A DNA stretch of 64,000 nucleotides, taken from Prorocentrum cordatum (Eukaryota; Sar; Dinophyceae; Prorocentrales; Prorocentraceae). The first letter of the stretch is position 1; every line of letters begins with the position of its first letter. Positions 43,511 to 54,300 of this stretch are shown piece after piece. Location of the stretch: contig CAUYUJ010022093.1 of assembly GCA_963575745.1 (NCBI GenBank), forward strand, positions 526,831 through 590,830, in the 5' to 3' direction. Made by a program: the position numbers and the translations under genes. The notes beneath the pieces are model-generated. The model ran no database searches. It was not told the origin of the DNA and saw only the letters and a program-made list of their open reading frames with translations.

Positions 43511-44130
43511 TGTGGGTCCTGGCCGATTCCCCCCTGCTGAAACCGAAATCTGTTTTTAGGACGGACTTCCGTCCACCTACAACGCTTCAGGACGATTTAA
43601 GGGTTGTGGTTCATGTGTTTAGGGGTGTTGTTGTGCTTTGCTGTTGTGCTTTGCTGTTGAGCGTTCCCTTGTGCTCTTTCTCTCTCTCTCTCTCTTTCTC
43701 TCGTGTCCTCGTCCTCTTCCTCGTCATCCTCGCCCTCGTGGTCCTCGTCGTCGCGTGGGCGAGATACACATACATCCCGTATGTTGGCGGTGGGAAGCAC
43801 CATAAACTTTGGGAAAGCAACCGGGGACACAAACAAAAGCAAAAACAAACGAAGTGCTGAAAGCGAAAACTTTAGGTACACCATCGGAAACAACAACAAA
43901 AAACAGGAAACGCCGTTCGAAGGGATAAGCCCGAGAGGAAAACCCCGCAGTCTCTGTGGAACTTTTTTTGCTGGGTTTGTACATTGGTGTTTTTCTAAGT
44001 TTTCTGCCTCCAGCACTTCAGTTTCTTTGTTCTGTTTGGTTTCCCTCATGGTCCATGGTTTTCCTAAGAGGTATGGCCTTCCGCTGGAAAGGGGGAGGAA
44101 AAGGAAGAGGAGGAGGAGGAAAAGTAGGCT
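43511..44130. other. No gene seen
   Basis: AT-richer than the left flank, with a CT microsatellite at 43679-43702. Open frames are short and unrecognised. Confidence 0.4.
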
Positions 44131-44560
44131 GTAGAGGCTTTCAATACGAATCCTTTTGTAGCGGCTTTCAATCGGAATCCTTTTTTGTAGTGACTTTCTT
44201 TAGGAATCCTTTTGTATATGCTGTCAATAGGGATCATGTAGCACTAGCTTTCAATAGGCATCCTTTTGCAACTGCTTTCAATTGGAATCCTCTCGCGTTG
44301 GTTTTCAATTGGGGTCCTTGTGTAAGAGGTTTCCCATCGAATTGTTTTGTAGCGGCTTTCAATAGGAATCAATGTGTATATGCTTTCAATGGGAATCCTT
44401 TTTGTATTGGCTTTCAATCGGCATCATTTTGTAAATGCTTGCAATAAGAATCCTTTTGTATTAGCTTTCACTAGAAATCCTGTTGCTTTGGCGTCCAATG
44501 GGAAATGGTTTTTCTAAAGGATCCTTTTGCCGTGATTTTCAATCGGAATCTTTTTTCCCA
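44131..44560. repeat. 27-bp satellite, left part
   Basis: About 16 copies of GGCTTTCAATAGGAATCC then TTTTGTA, mostly at 27-base spacing (44138, 44165, 44194, 44221, 44248, 44275). 27 bp is nine codons, so frames stay open. Confidence 0.9.
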
Positions 44561-44679
44561 AGCATCCTGTGGTGTTGGGTCTTCGTTTTGAAGAGACGGT
44601 GCCCCGCGTCTCCTCTCCTTCCTTCCTCCTCCCCCGCCTCCTCCCCCTCCCTCCTCCCTCCTCCCACTATCACGGCACA

Positions 44680-45605
44680 CCCCTCACACGTTTCGTGGCC
44701 CCACAGGGAGCTCCACCGAAGGCCCCAGTGGCTGCGTTCGCATGCGCCCACCGCGCCCATTTCGGCACACCCCTCACAAAGTTCGTGGCCCCATAGGGAG
44801 CTCCACCGAAGGCCGCAGTGGCTGCGTTCACATGCGCCCACCGCACCAATGTTGGCACACCCCTCACACGCTTCGTGGCCTCAAAGGGAGCTCCACCGAA
44901 GGCCACAGTGGCTGCGTTCACATGCGCCCACCGCACTGATTTCGGCACAACCCTCACATGTTTCGTGGCCCCATAAGGAGCTCCACCGAATGCCCTAGTG
45001 GCTACGTTCGCATGCGCCTACCGCACCCATGTCGGCATACCCCTCACACGTTTCGTGGCTCCACAGGGAGCTCCACCAAAGGCCAGTGGCTGCGTTCACA
45101 TGCGCCCACCGCACCCATTGCGGCACACGCCGCACACGTTTCGTGGCTCCACAAGGAGCTCCACCGAAGGCCCCAGTGGCTGCGTTCACATGCGCCCACC
45201 GCACCAGTTTCGGCACACCCCTTCACACGTTTCGTGGCCCCACATGGAGCTCCACCGAAGGCCCCAGTGGCTGCGTTCGCATGCGCCCACCGCGCCCATT
45301 TCGGCACGCCTCTCACACGTTTCGTGGCCCCATAGGGAGCTCCACCGAAGGCCACAGTGGCTGCGCTCGCATGCGCCCACCGCACCCATTTCGGCACACC
45401 CCTCACACGTTTCGTGGCCCCACAAGGAGCTCCACCGAAGGCTCCAGTGGCTGCGTTTCAATGCGCCTGCAACACCAATGTCGGCACACTTTTTGCACGT
45501 CTCGTGGCCCCACAGGGAACTCCACCGAAGGCCCTAGTGGCTGCGTTCGTAGGCGTCCACCGCACACATGTCGGCATACGCCTCACACGTTTCGTGGCCC
45601 CATAG
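44680..45605 (+). repeat. 90-bp satellite
   Basis: About ten to eleven copies. TTTCGTGGCC recurs at 44691, 44781, 44871, 44961 and 45051 (exactly 90 apart), then at 88-91. 90 bp is 30 codons, which explains the stop-free frames on both strands. The same family, inverted, lies inside the foldback element at 62287-63040. Confidence 0.9.
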
Positions 45606-45679
45606 AAAGTTCCCTCTCGTTCGTTCAACTTGCCTTGTGGTACTCGCAACTGCATATGGTTGGGTCATTCGCCAGGGTA

Positions 45680-45838
45680 AGTTAATAAAAGGGTTTCAAT
45701 CGGAATATTGTTGTAAAAGGTTTTCAATGTGCATCCCTGTACATTGGCTTTCAAAAGGAACCATTTTGTAGAGGCTTTCAAAAAGAACCCTTGTGTAGGG
45801 GCTTTCAATAGGAATCCTTGTGTACAGGCTATCGTGGC
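45680..45838. repeat. 27-bp satellite, right part
   Basis: Five to six copies of the same 27-bp unit as 44131-44560 in the same orientation. The 90-bp array therefore sits inside what was one 27-bp array. Confidence 0.85.
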
Positions 45839-46002
45839 GCGCAGCCCCGCAAAAGAAAATCTGATTGCCGCCGCCGCGGTAGACCCCAGGCCGGTGGTGC
45901 GGAACCCCGCAAAAAAAAACATCTCGGCCAACGTCGCCCGTTTTCGTTGAAAAAAGCCACCATCGATGTCAGCAGGGGGGGACTAGGCCAGCGTCCACAC
46001 AT

Positions 46003-46090
46003 GTATATATATATATATATATATAAATATACATACACATATATATATACACACACATCTACACCGATATACACATATACACATATCTCC
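46003..46090. repeat. TA/CA microsatellite
   Basis: ATATAT and ACACAC. It truncates the RT remnant on its 3-prime side. Confidence 0.9.
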
Positions 46091-46094
46091 GTGG

Positions 46095-47485
46095 CCCACG
46101 TAGACGCCGAAATATCTGGCGGCCGCGGCCGCCTCCGCGCCGCCCAAACCAGAGGCCGCGCGGGTCAAGTCGGAGCGGGCCACTGCCAAATATTGCGGGT
46201 CCAATGGCAGAAGCACAGTCTTCGGCACGCACAGAGCCAAACGTGAGGTCCGAGCAAACTCGTCGAACACAGCTCGAAGGCCCCCTCTCCTGTAGGATGC
46301 CCTCGGACAACAACATCGCGAGGTCATCTGCCCACGCTCGTAGCGTGGCACGAAGGAAGCGTCGGTTCAACCTGCGGAAATAGAAGTCCGACGCCGCCGC
46401 AAAGAGCATGGGCGATAACGGGCAAACTTGCCTCGTGCCCCCGAAGATTCCGAAGCCTTCCTGCCCGCCGCCTCCGACGTTGAGGAAGCAATGATTGTTC
46501 CAGTAGAGACTGCGAATAAAGCCGCACAACCAAGCGGGCCACCCAAACGACCGGAAGAACTGCTGGAAGAAATCGTGTTCAATCGATGGGAAACCCGCCG
46601 CGAAATCGACGAAAATCGCGTAGGCCCATTCCGCTTCAGCAGCTGCCAGTCTCATTGCCTCGTCTAACTATGTCCAGCAGGTTGGACATCATGGAGCGAC
46701 CCGCTAGGAAACCCTTCAGATCCTACGGCACGTGCGGTGCCAATGCAGGTCCCAAGGCAATCCGCACCGCGATTGCCAGGAGCCTGTTGCACGTATTTAT
46801 TACGTTGAGAGGGCGGACACCCCCGGACAGGAAATACTCCTCGCCGTCCTCCGTGGTGCCGGCCACCTTCTTGGGCACGAGAAGCAACAGACTCTCGCTG
46901 AAGCTCGGCATGCGGCGCTGTAGAAGTCTCTCTGCGCCCTCGCCGCCCAGCTCGACAAGAGCCCCGTGGAGTACGTCCACAGCGAGACTCCCCAACTGAA
47001 TCCAAGCGCGATATGGGATGCCATCCGGTTCTGGCGCGCTGCTGCCAGCCGCGGCGAACGCCTTCCGAACGTGCCGTTTTGTGACCCGCAAGTTGCGCAC
47101 CGCACCGTGCGAAAGTGCGTCGGATGCGCGCTCAGTGGCGGGCGTCTCTCGGCAGGACTGGTCCTCCTCCAACCACGTCGGAAGAAGCTGCTCGTCCACC
47201 CCTCTGGCTCGAAATACATACGTCGTTCCAGTGGGACCCGAGGGTGGCTGCCATATCTTCGGTCTCGGCGGTGAAATCCCCATAATTCTTCTGGACGGAC
47301 TTTATTGGCACATTGCGGCCTGGCATCAATGTGTATAATCTGTGGCTATACTTTTTCTTGGCTCGGGCCGCCCGTTCCGCGTCGTCCCCCCCGGCCGCTG
47401 CCATTGCCCTACTGAGCTCGTCGAGTGCGTGCTGGCGGGCGAGCTCGACTGCATGGTCGCGGAGACGACGTAACTGGGCAGACAA
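46095..47485 (-). pseudogene. LINE reverse transcriptase remnant
   Basis: On the minus strand, an N-terminal linker (LRRLRDHAVELARQHALDEL, 47480-47240) is followed by SAPEPDGIPYRAW, LLLLVPKKVAG and GGVRPLNVIN (fingers), then GFLAGRSMMSNLLDIV. Next are motif A IFVDFAAGFPS (catalytic D at 46605-46607), motif B TRQVCPLSP (the usual glycine of QGCPLSP is V) and motif C WADD (46323-46334). FDEFARTSRLALCVPKTVLL, the usual post-motif-C helix, is in another frame. Lesions: a frame change near 47220, TAG at 46723-46725, a frame change near 46665 and another near 46300. No endonuclease upstream, and the 3-prime part is replaced by the TA/CA microsatellite. Confidence 0.8.
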
Positions 47486-47853
47486 ACTGCCGCCGAACTC
47501 GCAGCATGTTGTCTACCAGGTGCGCAGTGCACGGTGCGCAGGCGTAGCGCTGCTGAGCATCTCCTCCTTCCTCCCTCCTCCCCTCTCCCCCTCCCCTCAC
47601 GTGCCTCCCCCCTCCCTCCTCCCCCCCGCCCCTCCAGAGGCAGGGCGGCCCGCCCCCGTCCTCTCTCGCGCGCGCAGCGCAACACGGCCGCCAGCTGCCT
47701 CCCGGGCGCGCGCGCGCGCCGCTGGGGCCCTCCGATCGCCCTCGGAGGCGGGAGCTGCCCAGCGGCCCCGCGCCGGGCCGCACACGCCGCCGCCGCCGCC
47801 GTGGCCGCCGAGTCGACCCGCGCCGAATCGCCCCGGCACCGCCGCCGCCCAGT

Positions 47854-47919
<66 letters not shown>

Positions 47920-48556
47920 TGCTGCGCGGCACGCCGCGTCGCCCGCACGCACGGGGGAAAGCCGGCGCCGGCGCGCCGCGGGTAGGAAGGGTCAGATGAA
48001 ACATCAATCAGCTCTTGTTTCGCCGCGATATCGGGGGCCTGCGTCTGCTGCTGCTGCTGCTGCTGCAGACGGGGAGCAGCGGCAAGAGGGGCTCCAGAGG
48101 CTCTCGGGCCTTGGGCTGAGGAGGGGATCGGGCAAGGGGGAACCAGTGGGCGCATGTTGAAGCGAAAGACGAAGAGGGGGCCATCTGGGAGATCCCCCGG
48201 CCCCCGGACTTGCTACAGTGTCCACGCACGTTTCGTCCTCTGGAAAGGTAGCAGAGTACCCGTCGAATGATAGCACGGGGCGCGAGCTGCCATGATGATT
48301 ACCACCGGGCGCTCCAGGCGGAGGGCAGCAGGTTGTCCGAGTCAACTGGCGCAGGATCTGCATTGAGCGCCCCGTGGAAGAGACACCAGGGCTGGACCCA
48401 AACCTTGTCTTTCGTGCTGTGTTCGTGTTGTTGTTTTCGCTTTGCTCTGCCTGCTTTCCTGTACACCCCTGCCGAAACGAAGAGCAAAGCGCAGCCGAAG
48501 TCCAGAAGAGCAGCGTTTGGGCCCAGCCCTGCACACCAGCACCTGTTGATGGGCCT
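47486..48556. other. No firm gene; (CTG)n tract
   Basis: A pure CTG tract of about 21 units lies at 47855-47917 and a shorter one at 48044-48067. On the minus strand this gives a glutamine run in a long Arg/Gly/Ala frame. That frame could be an LINE N-terminal region, but nothing identifies it. Confidence 0.5.
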
Positions 48557-48585
48557 GTTTTCCACCACCACCACCATAAGTTGGA

Positions 48586-48619
<34 letters not shown>

Positions 48620-48672
48620 GAGGAGGAGGAGGAGGAGGAGGAGGCTTATGGTGGTGGTGGTGGTGGAAAACA
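48557..48672. repeat. Inverted repeat enclosing (GAG)n
   Basis: The left arm TGTTTTCCACCACCACC...ATAAG (48557-48580) and right arm (48645-48672) are complements apart from one extra CCA triplet. They enclose a GGGGAGGAGGAG tract. Possibly a small foldback element. Confidence 0.75.
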
Positions 48673-48780
48673 AGCCCAGCATCCGTCCCAGCGCCGCGCC
48701 AATTAGCTGGTCCTTGTGCCGGGGCCGGCGGCGCCACCGGAGAGCCAAGAGGGCCCCTGGCAAGCCTTCCCAGAAATCCG

Positions 48781-48830
48781 AAGGAGGAGGAGGAGGAGGA
48801 GGAGGAGGAGGAGGAGGAGGAGGAGGACAA
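48781..48830. repeat. (GAG)n tract
   Basis: About 50 bp of GAG, with the same CTTCCCAGAAATC motif on both sides (48766 and 48865). Confidence 0.85.
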
Positions 48831-49253
48831 AAGTCCCGCCACTTTTCCAGGGCCGCTTTGCCGTCTTCCCAGAAATCTGACACCTGGACATCTCACAGGG
48901 TCTCCATTAAGTCTTGCCATGCTTCCACGGCCGCTTTGCCGTCCGAGTCGTTTCTATCACTGCCTGGGGGTCAGGCGAGCCCCCGGAGGCCGAGAACTGC
49001 CAAACGCACCGCGTCATGTTTTTTTGTTCACGACGCGAGCATGTCTGGTAAGGGAGAATGACAAGAGGGGTCCAGCTCATGGGGGTATAGGTCGACATGG
49101 GATCGGCGATGCATCACTGATAGGTCGGCGACAGGCCCCAATAGCAAACCCGCACGGTCCTGGGCGGGGTGAGGTATCGAGCCCCGATCGGCTCCCTCCC
49201 CTATCGTCCCTCCTCGCCAGACGAGCTCGCGTCTGCATCGTATCAACCAGGAA

Positions 49254-49454
49254 TAGGGGAACAAAAAGTGTCATAAACATAACAGCTCGGAGGTCCGCGC
49301 GGATTTCTCGGATCGGCGCTGGGGCCCCCCGGCGGCGCCTCCGGCGCCGCCCCTGGCGCGCTCCGCGCGCCAGGGGGGGGGGGGTCCAGCGCCAATCCGA
49401 GAAATCCGCGCGGACCTCCGAGTTTTTATGTTTATGTTACTTCTTGTTCCCCTA
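49254..49454. mobile_element. Foldback element, copy 2 (201 bp, 5-bp target duplication)
   Basis: Starts TAGGGGAACAAAAAG and ends CTTGTTCCCCTA. Arms of about 69 bp each (49254-49322, 49386-49454) share CATAAACATAA, CTCGGAGGTCCGCGCGGATT and TCTCGGAT. The centre is a GC-rich palindrome-like core. Flanked by AGGAA at 49249-49253 and 49455-49459, a 5-bp target duplication. The cleanest copy of the family. Confidence 0.8.
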
Positions 49455-49922
49455 AGGAAACATATGTTTATACCTGGACCTCACCAGACATAAGCCGGTT
49501 CACGTCGAAGGAAGCTCTGATGAGTTGCTGTCTCTGGAGCTCGACGGGCCCAGGACAGCAAACAAACAACTCGGGATGGCAAACCGGCCCGAGGCACACG
49601 GTCGGCTACACGCAGGAGTGACCCGGGATAAGAGTGACCTTTGGTGCGCGGCTTTTGGGGGGCCGCGGGGGGGCCAAACACAGGCGCGCCAGGCGCCACC
49701 ATCGCATCGCGTTCGGCGATCGGGGAACCCCACTGTGCCCGCACCGAAGGTCACTCCGGCGAAAGGCCACTCTTACGTCTAGTCGATCTGGGGACCCCAC
49801 ACCAAAAACAAAAAGCCTTGGCTGCCTTGGTATACACACGACGTCGTGTGGTCGGCCAACCGGCTCGGCGCGTATAGGTGCCTCAGCTGCCCCACCGGCA
49901 GGGCGCCGGAGCGTCGATCCAC
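49455..49922. other. No gene seen
   Basis: Contains two related GTGACCTTTGGTGCG/CGAAGGTCAC blocks (near 49617 and 49745) in opposite orientation. No gene. Confidence 0.4.
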
Positions 49923-50100
49923 CGAGGAGGAGCAGGAGGAGGAGGAGGAGGAGAAGGAGGAGGAGGAGGAGGAGGAGGAGGAGGAGGAGGAGGAGGAGAA
50001 GGGGGAGGATGGGGGAGGAGGAGGAGGAGGAGGAGGAGGAGGAGGAGAAGGAGGAGGAGAAGGGGAGGATGGGGGAGGAGGAGGAGGAGGAGGAGGAACT
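49923..50100. repeat. (GAG)n tract
   Basis: About 175 bp of GAG with GGA and GGGGA interruptions. Confidence 0.9.
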
Positions 50101-50306
50101 CCTTCGCCGAACTCCTTGGCTCATCGGCCGGCCAAGCGCCGTGATGAAAACATCGAGGCCCTCGGAGCGGCGCGGCTTCCGCCTCATCGGGGACCGACGC
50201 GCGCAAGCACAGGGCCGCAGGGCGGGATCCGCCCATGGGGCGCCGCACAGTTAACCAGCCGGGTCCCTCCTCCCAGGTGCCAAATTTTGCCCTCGACTCT
50301 CGAGGG

Positions 50307-50540
50307 TCAGGTCGCACATGTCCCCCTGCGGGGGGATGTGGTGAGAAACAAATGTAAAAAAAATCAGAGCATATTCCCAAAATGCTCAAACATATTCAAA
50401 CAATCGTCCCCTGCCTATTTCCCAATCCTCCTTGGTTGGGCAGTCGTTTTGAATAGAGCACTAACCTCGCGTCCTTCTCCTCCTCTCCCGCCTCCCGTGT
50501 CCCGCTTCCGTCTTGTCTCCTCTTGTCTTGTGCGTACATC

Positions 50541-50572
<32 letters not shown>

Positions 50573-52470
50573 GTGTGTGTGTTTGTGTGTATGTGTGTGT
50601 GTGTGCCGTCCGTGGGGGGCTGCGATCTGCGACACTCTCGCCACTTTCGAGGGCTACTGGTGGGTCCCGGGGACTGAGGCACCGCGGGGATCTGAGCGAG
50701 ACCTCGCCGTCCCTGGGGGGCTGCGATCTGCGACGCTGTCGCCACTTTCGAGGGCTGCTGGTGGGTCCATCGGACTGAGACACCGCGGGGATCTGTGCGA
50801 GAACTCGCCGTCCCTGGGGGGTTGCGATCTGCGACGCTGTCGCCACTTTCGAAGGCTGCTGGTGGGTCCTGTGGGCTGAAGCACCGCAGGGATTTGAAAG
50901 AGACCTCGCCGTCCCTGGGGGGCTGCGATCTGCGACGCTGTCGCCACTTTCGAGGGCTGCTGGTGGGTCGTCGCCACTTTCGAGGGCTGCTGGTGGGTCC
51001 TGCGGACTGAGGCACCGCGGGGATCTGAGCGAGACCTCGCCGTCCCTGGGGGGCTGCGATCTGCGACGCTGTCGCCACTTTCGAAGGTTGCTGGTGGGTC
51101 CTGCGGACTGAAGCACCGCGGGGATCTGAGCGAGACCTCGCCGTCCCTGGGGGGCTGCGATCTGCGACACGGTCGCCACTTTCGAGGGCTGCTGGTGGGT
51201 CCTGCGGACTGGGGCGCCGCGGGGATCTGAGCGAGACCTCGCCGTCCCTGGGAGCCTGCGATCTGCGACACTGTCGCCACTTTCGAGGGCTGGGTCCTGC
51301 GGACTGAGGCGCCGCGGGGACCTGAGTGAGACCTCGCCGTCCCAGGGGGCTGCGATCTGCGACGCCGTCGCAGCTTTGGAGTGCTGCTGGTGGGTCCTGC
51401 GGACTGAGGCACCGCGGGGATCTGAGCGAGAACTCGCCGTCCCTGGGGAGCTGCGATTTGCGACACTGTCGCCACTTTCGAAGGTTGCTGGTGGGTCCTG
51501 CGGACTGAGGCACCGAGGGGATCTGAGCGAGACCTCGCCGTCCCTGGGGGGCTGCGACCTGCGACACTGCCGCCACGTTCGAGGGCTGCTGGTGGGTCCT
51601 GCGGGCTGAGGCTCCGCGGGGGTCTGAGCGAGACCTCGCCGTCCCTGGGGGGCTGCGATCTGCGACGCTGTTACCACTTTCGAGGGCTGCTGGTGTGTCC
51701 TGCGGACTGAGGCGCCGCGGGGATCTGAACGAGACCTCGCCGTCCCTGGGGGGCTGCGATCTGCGACACTGTCGCCACTTTCGACGGCTGCTGGTGGGTC
51801 CTGCGGACTGAGGCGCCGCGGGGATCTGAGCGAGACCTCGCCGTCCCTGGGGGGCTGCAATTTGCGACACTCTCGCCACTTTCGAGGGCTGCGGACTGAG
51901 GCACCGCGGGGATCTGAGCGAGACCTCGCCGTCCCTGGGGGGCTGCGATCTGCGACGCTGTCGCCGCTTTCGAGGGCTGCTGGTGGGTCCCGGGGACTGA
52001 GGCACCGCGGGGATCTGAGCGAGACCTCGCCGTCCCTGGGGGGCTGCGATCTGCGACACCCTCGCCATTTTCGAGGGCTGCTGGTGGGTCCTGCGGACTG
52101 AGGCACCGCGGGGACCTGAGCGAGACCTCGCCGTCCCTGGGGGGCTGCGATCTGCGACGCTGTCACCACTTTCGAAGGCTGCTGGTGGGTCCTGCGGACT
52201 GGGGCACCGAGGAGACCTGAGCGAGACCTCGCCGCCCTGGGTGGGGGGCTGCGTTAGTAACCGCTACGACGCCCTCATATCTTGATCGTGGGGCTGCGAG
52301 CCTTCCGATTGCTGCTCCCAGAATCACATGCGTCCACGTTACGTCATCGCCCCCGTTGTAGCAATCCTGATGTACGTATGCCCCGCATTGCGCAAGGGTT
52401 GGGTACGTCGCCAGGGTAATGTTTCACTATTTTTGAATATTCCTCCCGTCGATGGACAGGCCCGGCTTAA
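50307..52470. mobile_element. hAT-like element carrying a 101-bp satellite
   Basis: Flanked by a perfect 8-bp target duplication, CTCGAGGG at 50299-50306 and 52471-52478. The left end TCAGGTCGCACATGTCC and the reverse complement of the right end TTAAGCCGGGCCTGTCC match each other and the termini of the 30256-30417 element. An A-rich stretch with AAACATATTCAAACA just inside the left end also matches that small element. The rest is a TG microsatellite (50545-50604) and the 101-bp array. No transposase. Confidence 0.75.
50610..52245 (+). repeat. 101-bp satellite, ~16 copies
   Basis: TGCGATCTGC recurs at 50621, 50722, 50823 and 50924, exactly 101 apart, then on to 52150. One copy near 50941-51000 has an internal duplication of GTCGCCACTTTCGAGGGC, and one near 51290 is shortened. 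101 is not a multiple of three, yet minus-strand frames stay open for 535-584 codons because the unit has no stop in any of those phases. Not a gene. Confidence 0.95.
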
Positions 52471-52478
52471 CTCGAGGG

Positions 52479-53220
52479 TCGACGGGGTAGGTGTTCGGGC
52501 GTTCTTGGCTCTGGTCGGGCACCAGGGATCTCCTGAGGGGACCTGGGGGTTAAGACCCAGGTCTGCAGCAGTACTTACCACTTCCAGGCCGACCTCCTGG
52601 AGAGATGGTGCAGGTCATCGTGCTGCCACCAGGAACGCTCAGTTAGGACCCCGTGAGGAGCGGAAGGGCTCCTCTGGCCACGGCGATCCTCAACCACGAA
52701 CAGGTTCCCCGAACCATATTCAAGGAAAGGCCCAGAAACTAGTCACTGTTGAGCCCCAAGCGATTCAGATTGTTTGTAGGGTAATCTCCTCGAAAGAGAT
52801 GGTTGGCCCAACCAAGGTGGAGGGGGGGGCTTCGGGGCTCAGCTTCCCACCAGGAACCCCAGCGGGACTGTGACGATGTAAGGAGTAACTTCGGGCCAGG
52901 ACCCCGAATATGCTTCAAGGGCACGCGCGCTTCATGGACCATCGGCTTTATCCTGCTGGCCGTCTTTCGAGGTATTGACAAGCTCGGGTGCACCTTCATG
53001 GTCGCTCTTCGACAAGCACCGCTTTGCCAAGTCAATCGCTACACCTGGGCGAACATCGGACATACGTACTTGCTTACAGGAATAGTTCCTTGGAGAATAA
53101 CGCACAATCGACTTGCCCTCTCTCTGGACGCCCAACCAATGGTGACAGCTGTGGGGATGCCTGCTAAAAGTGTTCGCTTCCGTGTGAAGCGTGTGGCAAA
53201 ACTGAACTCCAGGAACCGCA

Positions 53221-53221
<1 letters not shown>
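52479..53221. other. No firm gene
   Basis: Lower-GC stretch. A minus frame (about 53215-52935, including SDVRPGVAIDLAKRCLSKS) has ordinary composition and could be an exon, but I do not recognise it and see no splice support. Confidence 0.3.
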
Positions 53222-53272
<51 letters not shown>

Positions 53273-53296
53273 CACACACACACACACACACACACT
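53222..53296. repeat. (CA)n microsatellite
   Basis: About 75 bp of CA with one CTCTCA interruption. Confidence 0.95.
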
Positions 53297-53865
53297 GCAT
53301 GACATCGAATCTGCGCAGTGCGGCCCGCAGCAAGTCCAAGGAGTGCCCCATCACACGAACGATGGATTCCCTCCTGCGCGTTGACCTTCTTTGAAGCAAG
53401 CGAGGGACGAGACGTGCGCCTTTCCAGCACTGTTTGCGCCTCAAGCGGCATTTTTTAGTTGCCGGCTGAGCGCTTTTAGCGCTTGCCCTCCCCCCCCCCC
53501 CACAGCCGAGCGCCTGACGCCCATGCTCTCTGCCTCTCCCCGGCAATCGAGAACACAGAAGATACCGATACCGCCAATCCCTGAATCTCTCCAGGTGTGC
53601 GCTCTGACCAGAACTTCGAGGCGAAGCCAGCCGTGGCGACGAGGGCTTTCCTGGAGGCCCGCAGAAGCGAAAACGAGGGAATGGTAGCGGCGTTTCAAGA
53701 ATGCAAGACCCTTGGAACTCGCCGATAGCCAAGCATGCGGGCGCCCGCACGGGTACCCTCGGACAGGCGAAGCCGAAAACGTGCCCAGGCTTGCCAGAAT
53801 GGAGAGATGCAGTGTGCCCTTGCGCACATGATCCACCCCAAAGCTGGTTTCGACTGTACCGCGTC

Positions 53866-54180
53866 CTCTTCCTCCTCCTCCTCCTCCTCCTCCTCCTCCT
53901 CTGCCTCCTCCTCCTCCTCCTCCTCCTCCTGCTCCTCCTCCTCCTCCTGCTCCTCCTCCTCGTCCTCCTCCTCCTCGTCCTCCTCGTCCTCCTCCTCCTC
54001 CCTCCTCCTCCCCCTCCTCCCTCCCCCTCCTCTGCCCTCCTCCCTCCTCCCTCCTCCCCTCCTCCTCCTCAGCCTCCTCCTCCTCCTCCCGCCTCCTCCT
54101 CTCCTCGTCCTCTCCTCCTCCTCCTCGTCCTCCTCCTCGTCCTCCTCCTCCTCCTCCTCCTCCTCCTCCTCCTCCTCCTG
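53866..54180. repeat. (CTC)n tract, purine-rich on the PPR coding strand
   Basis: CTC/CTCC triplets. On the minus strand this is a GAG tract starting about 15 bases after the predicted donor of PPR exon 4. Confidence 0.85.
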
Positions 54181-54195
54181 AGCAGGTGCCTGTTC

Positions 54196-54300
54196 TGGCC
54201 GCCGCCCTCGCAGCTGGCCGCGGCGCTGCTGCAGCTCACCGTGTTCACCTCGGCGTGCCGGGCCCTCATGCCGGCGAGCAGCGACACGCACGCCGGCCAC
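54196..54300 (-). CDS. PPR protein, exon 4 (last seen)
   Basis: Acceptor CTGCAG at 54301-54302. Reads W-PACVSLLAGMRARHAEV then NTVSCSSAAASCEGGGQ, a whole pentatricopeptide repeat. The first base completes the codon left open by exon 3. Joined to exon 3 it keeps the AC-to-SC distance at exactly 35 residues. With a GA donor (CA/GA at 54196/54195) the exon is 105 bp, exactly one repeat, and ends in the phase expected for another tryptophan-starting exon. A GC donor at 54190/54189 is the alternative. No further PPR exon is recognised below 53.9 kb. Confidence 0.6.

Noticed and set aside
44958-45685. A repeat protein with 30-residue units
   Set aside because: The 90-bp period keeps all frames open on both strands, and no start, splice site or known fold supports translation.
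47409-48155. A polyglutamine protein on the minus strand
   Set aside because: The Gln run is a pure CTG microsatellite in an Arg/Gly/Ala frame of GC-rich DNA; no domain, start or splice support.
50415-52169. 584- and 535-codon minus-strand frames with 33-34 residue repeats
   Set aside because: They are the 101-bp satellite. Successive copies shift phase, and overlapping phases are equally open.
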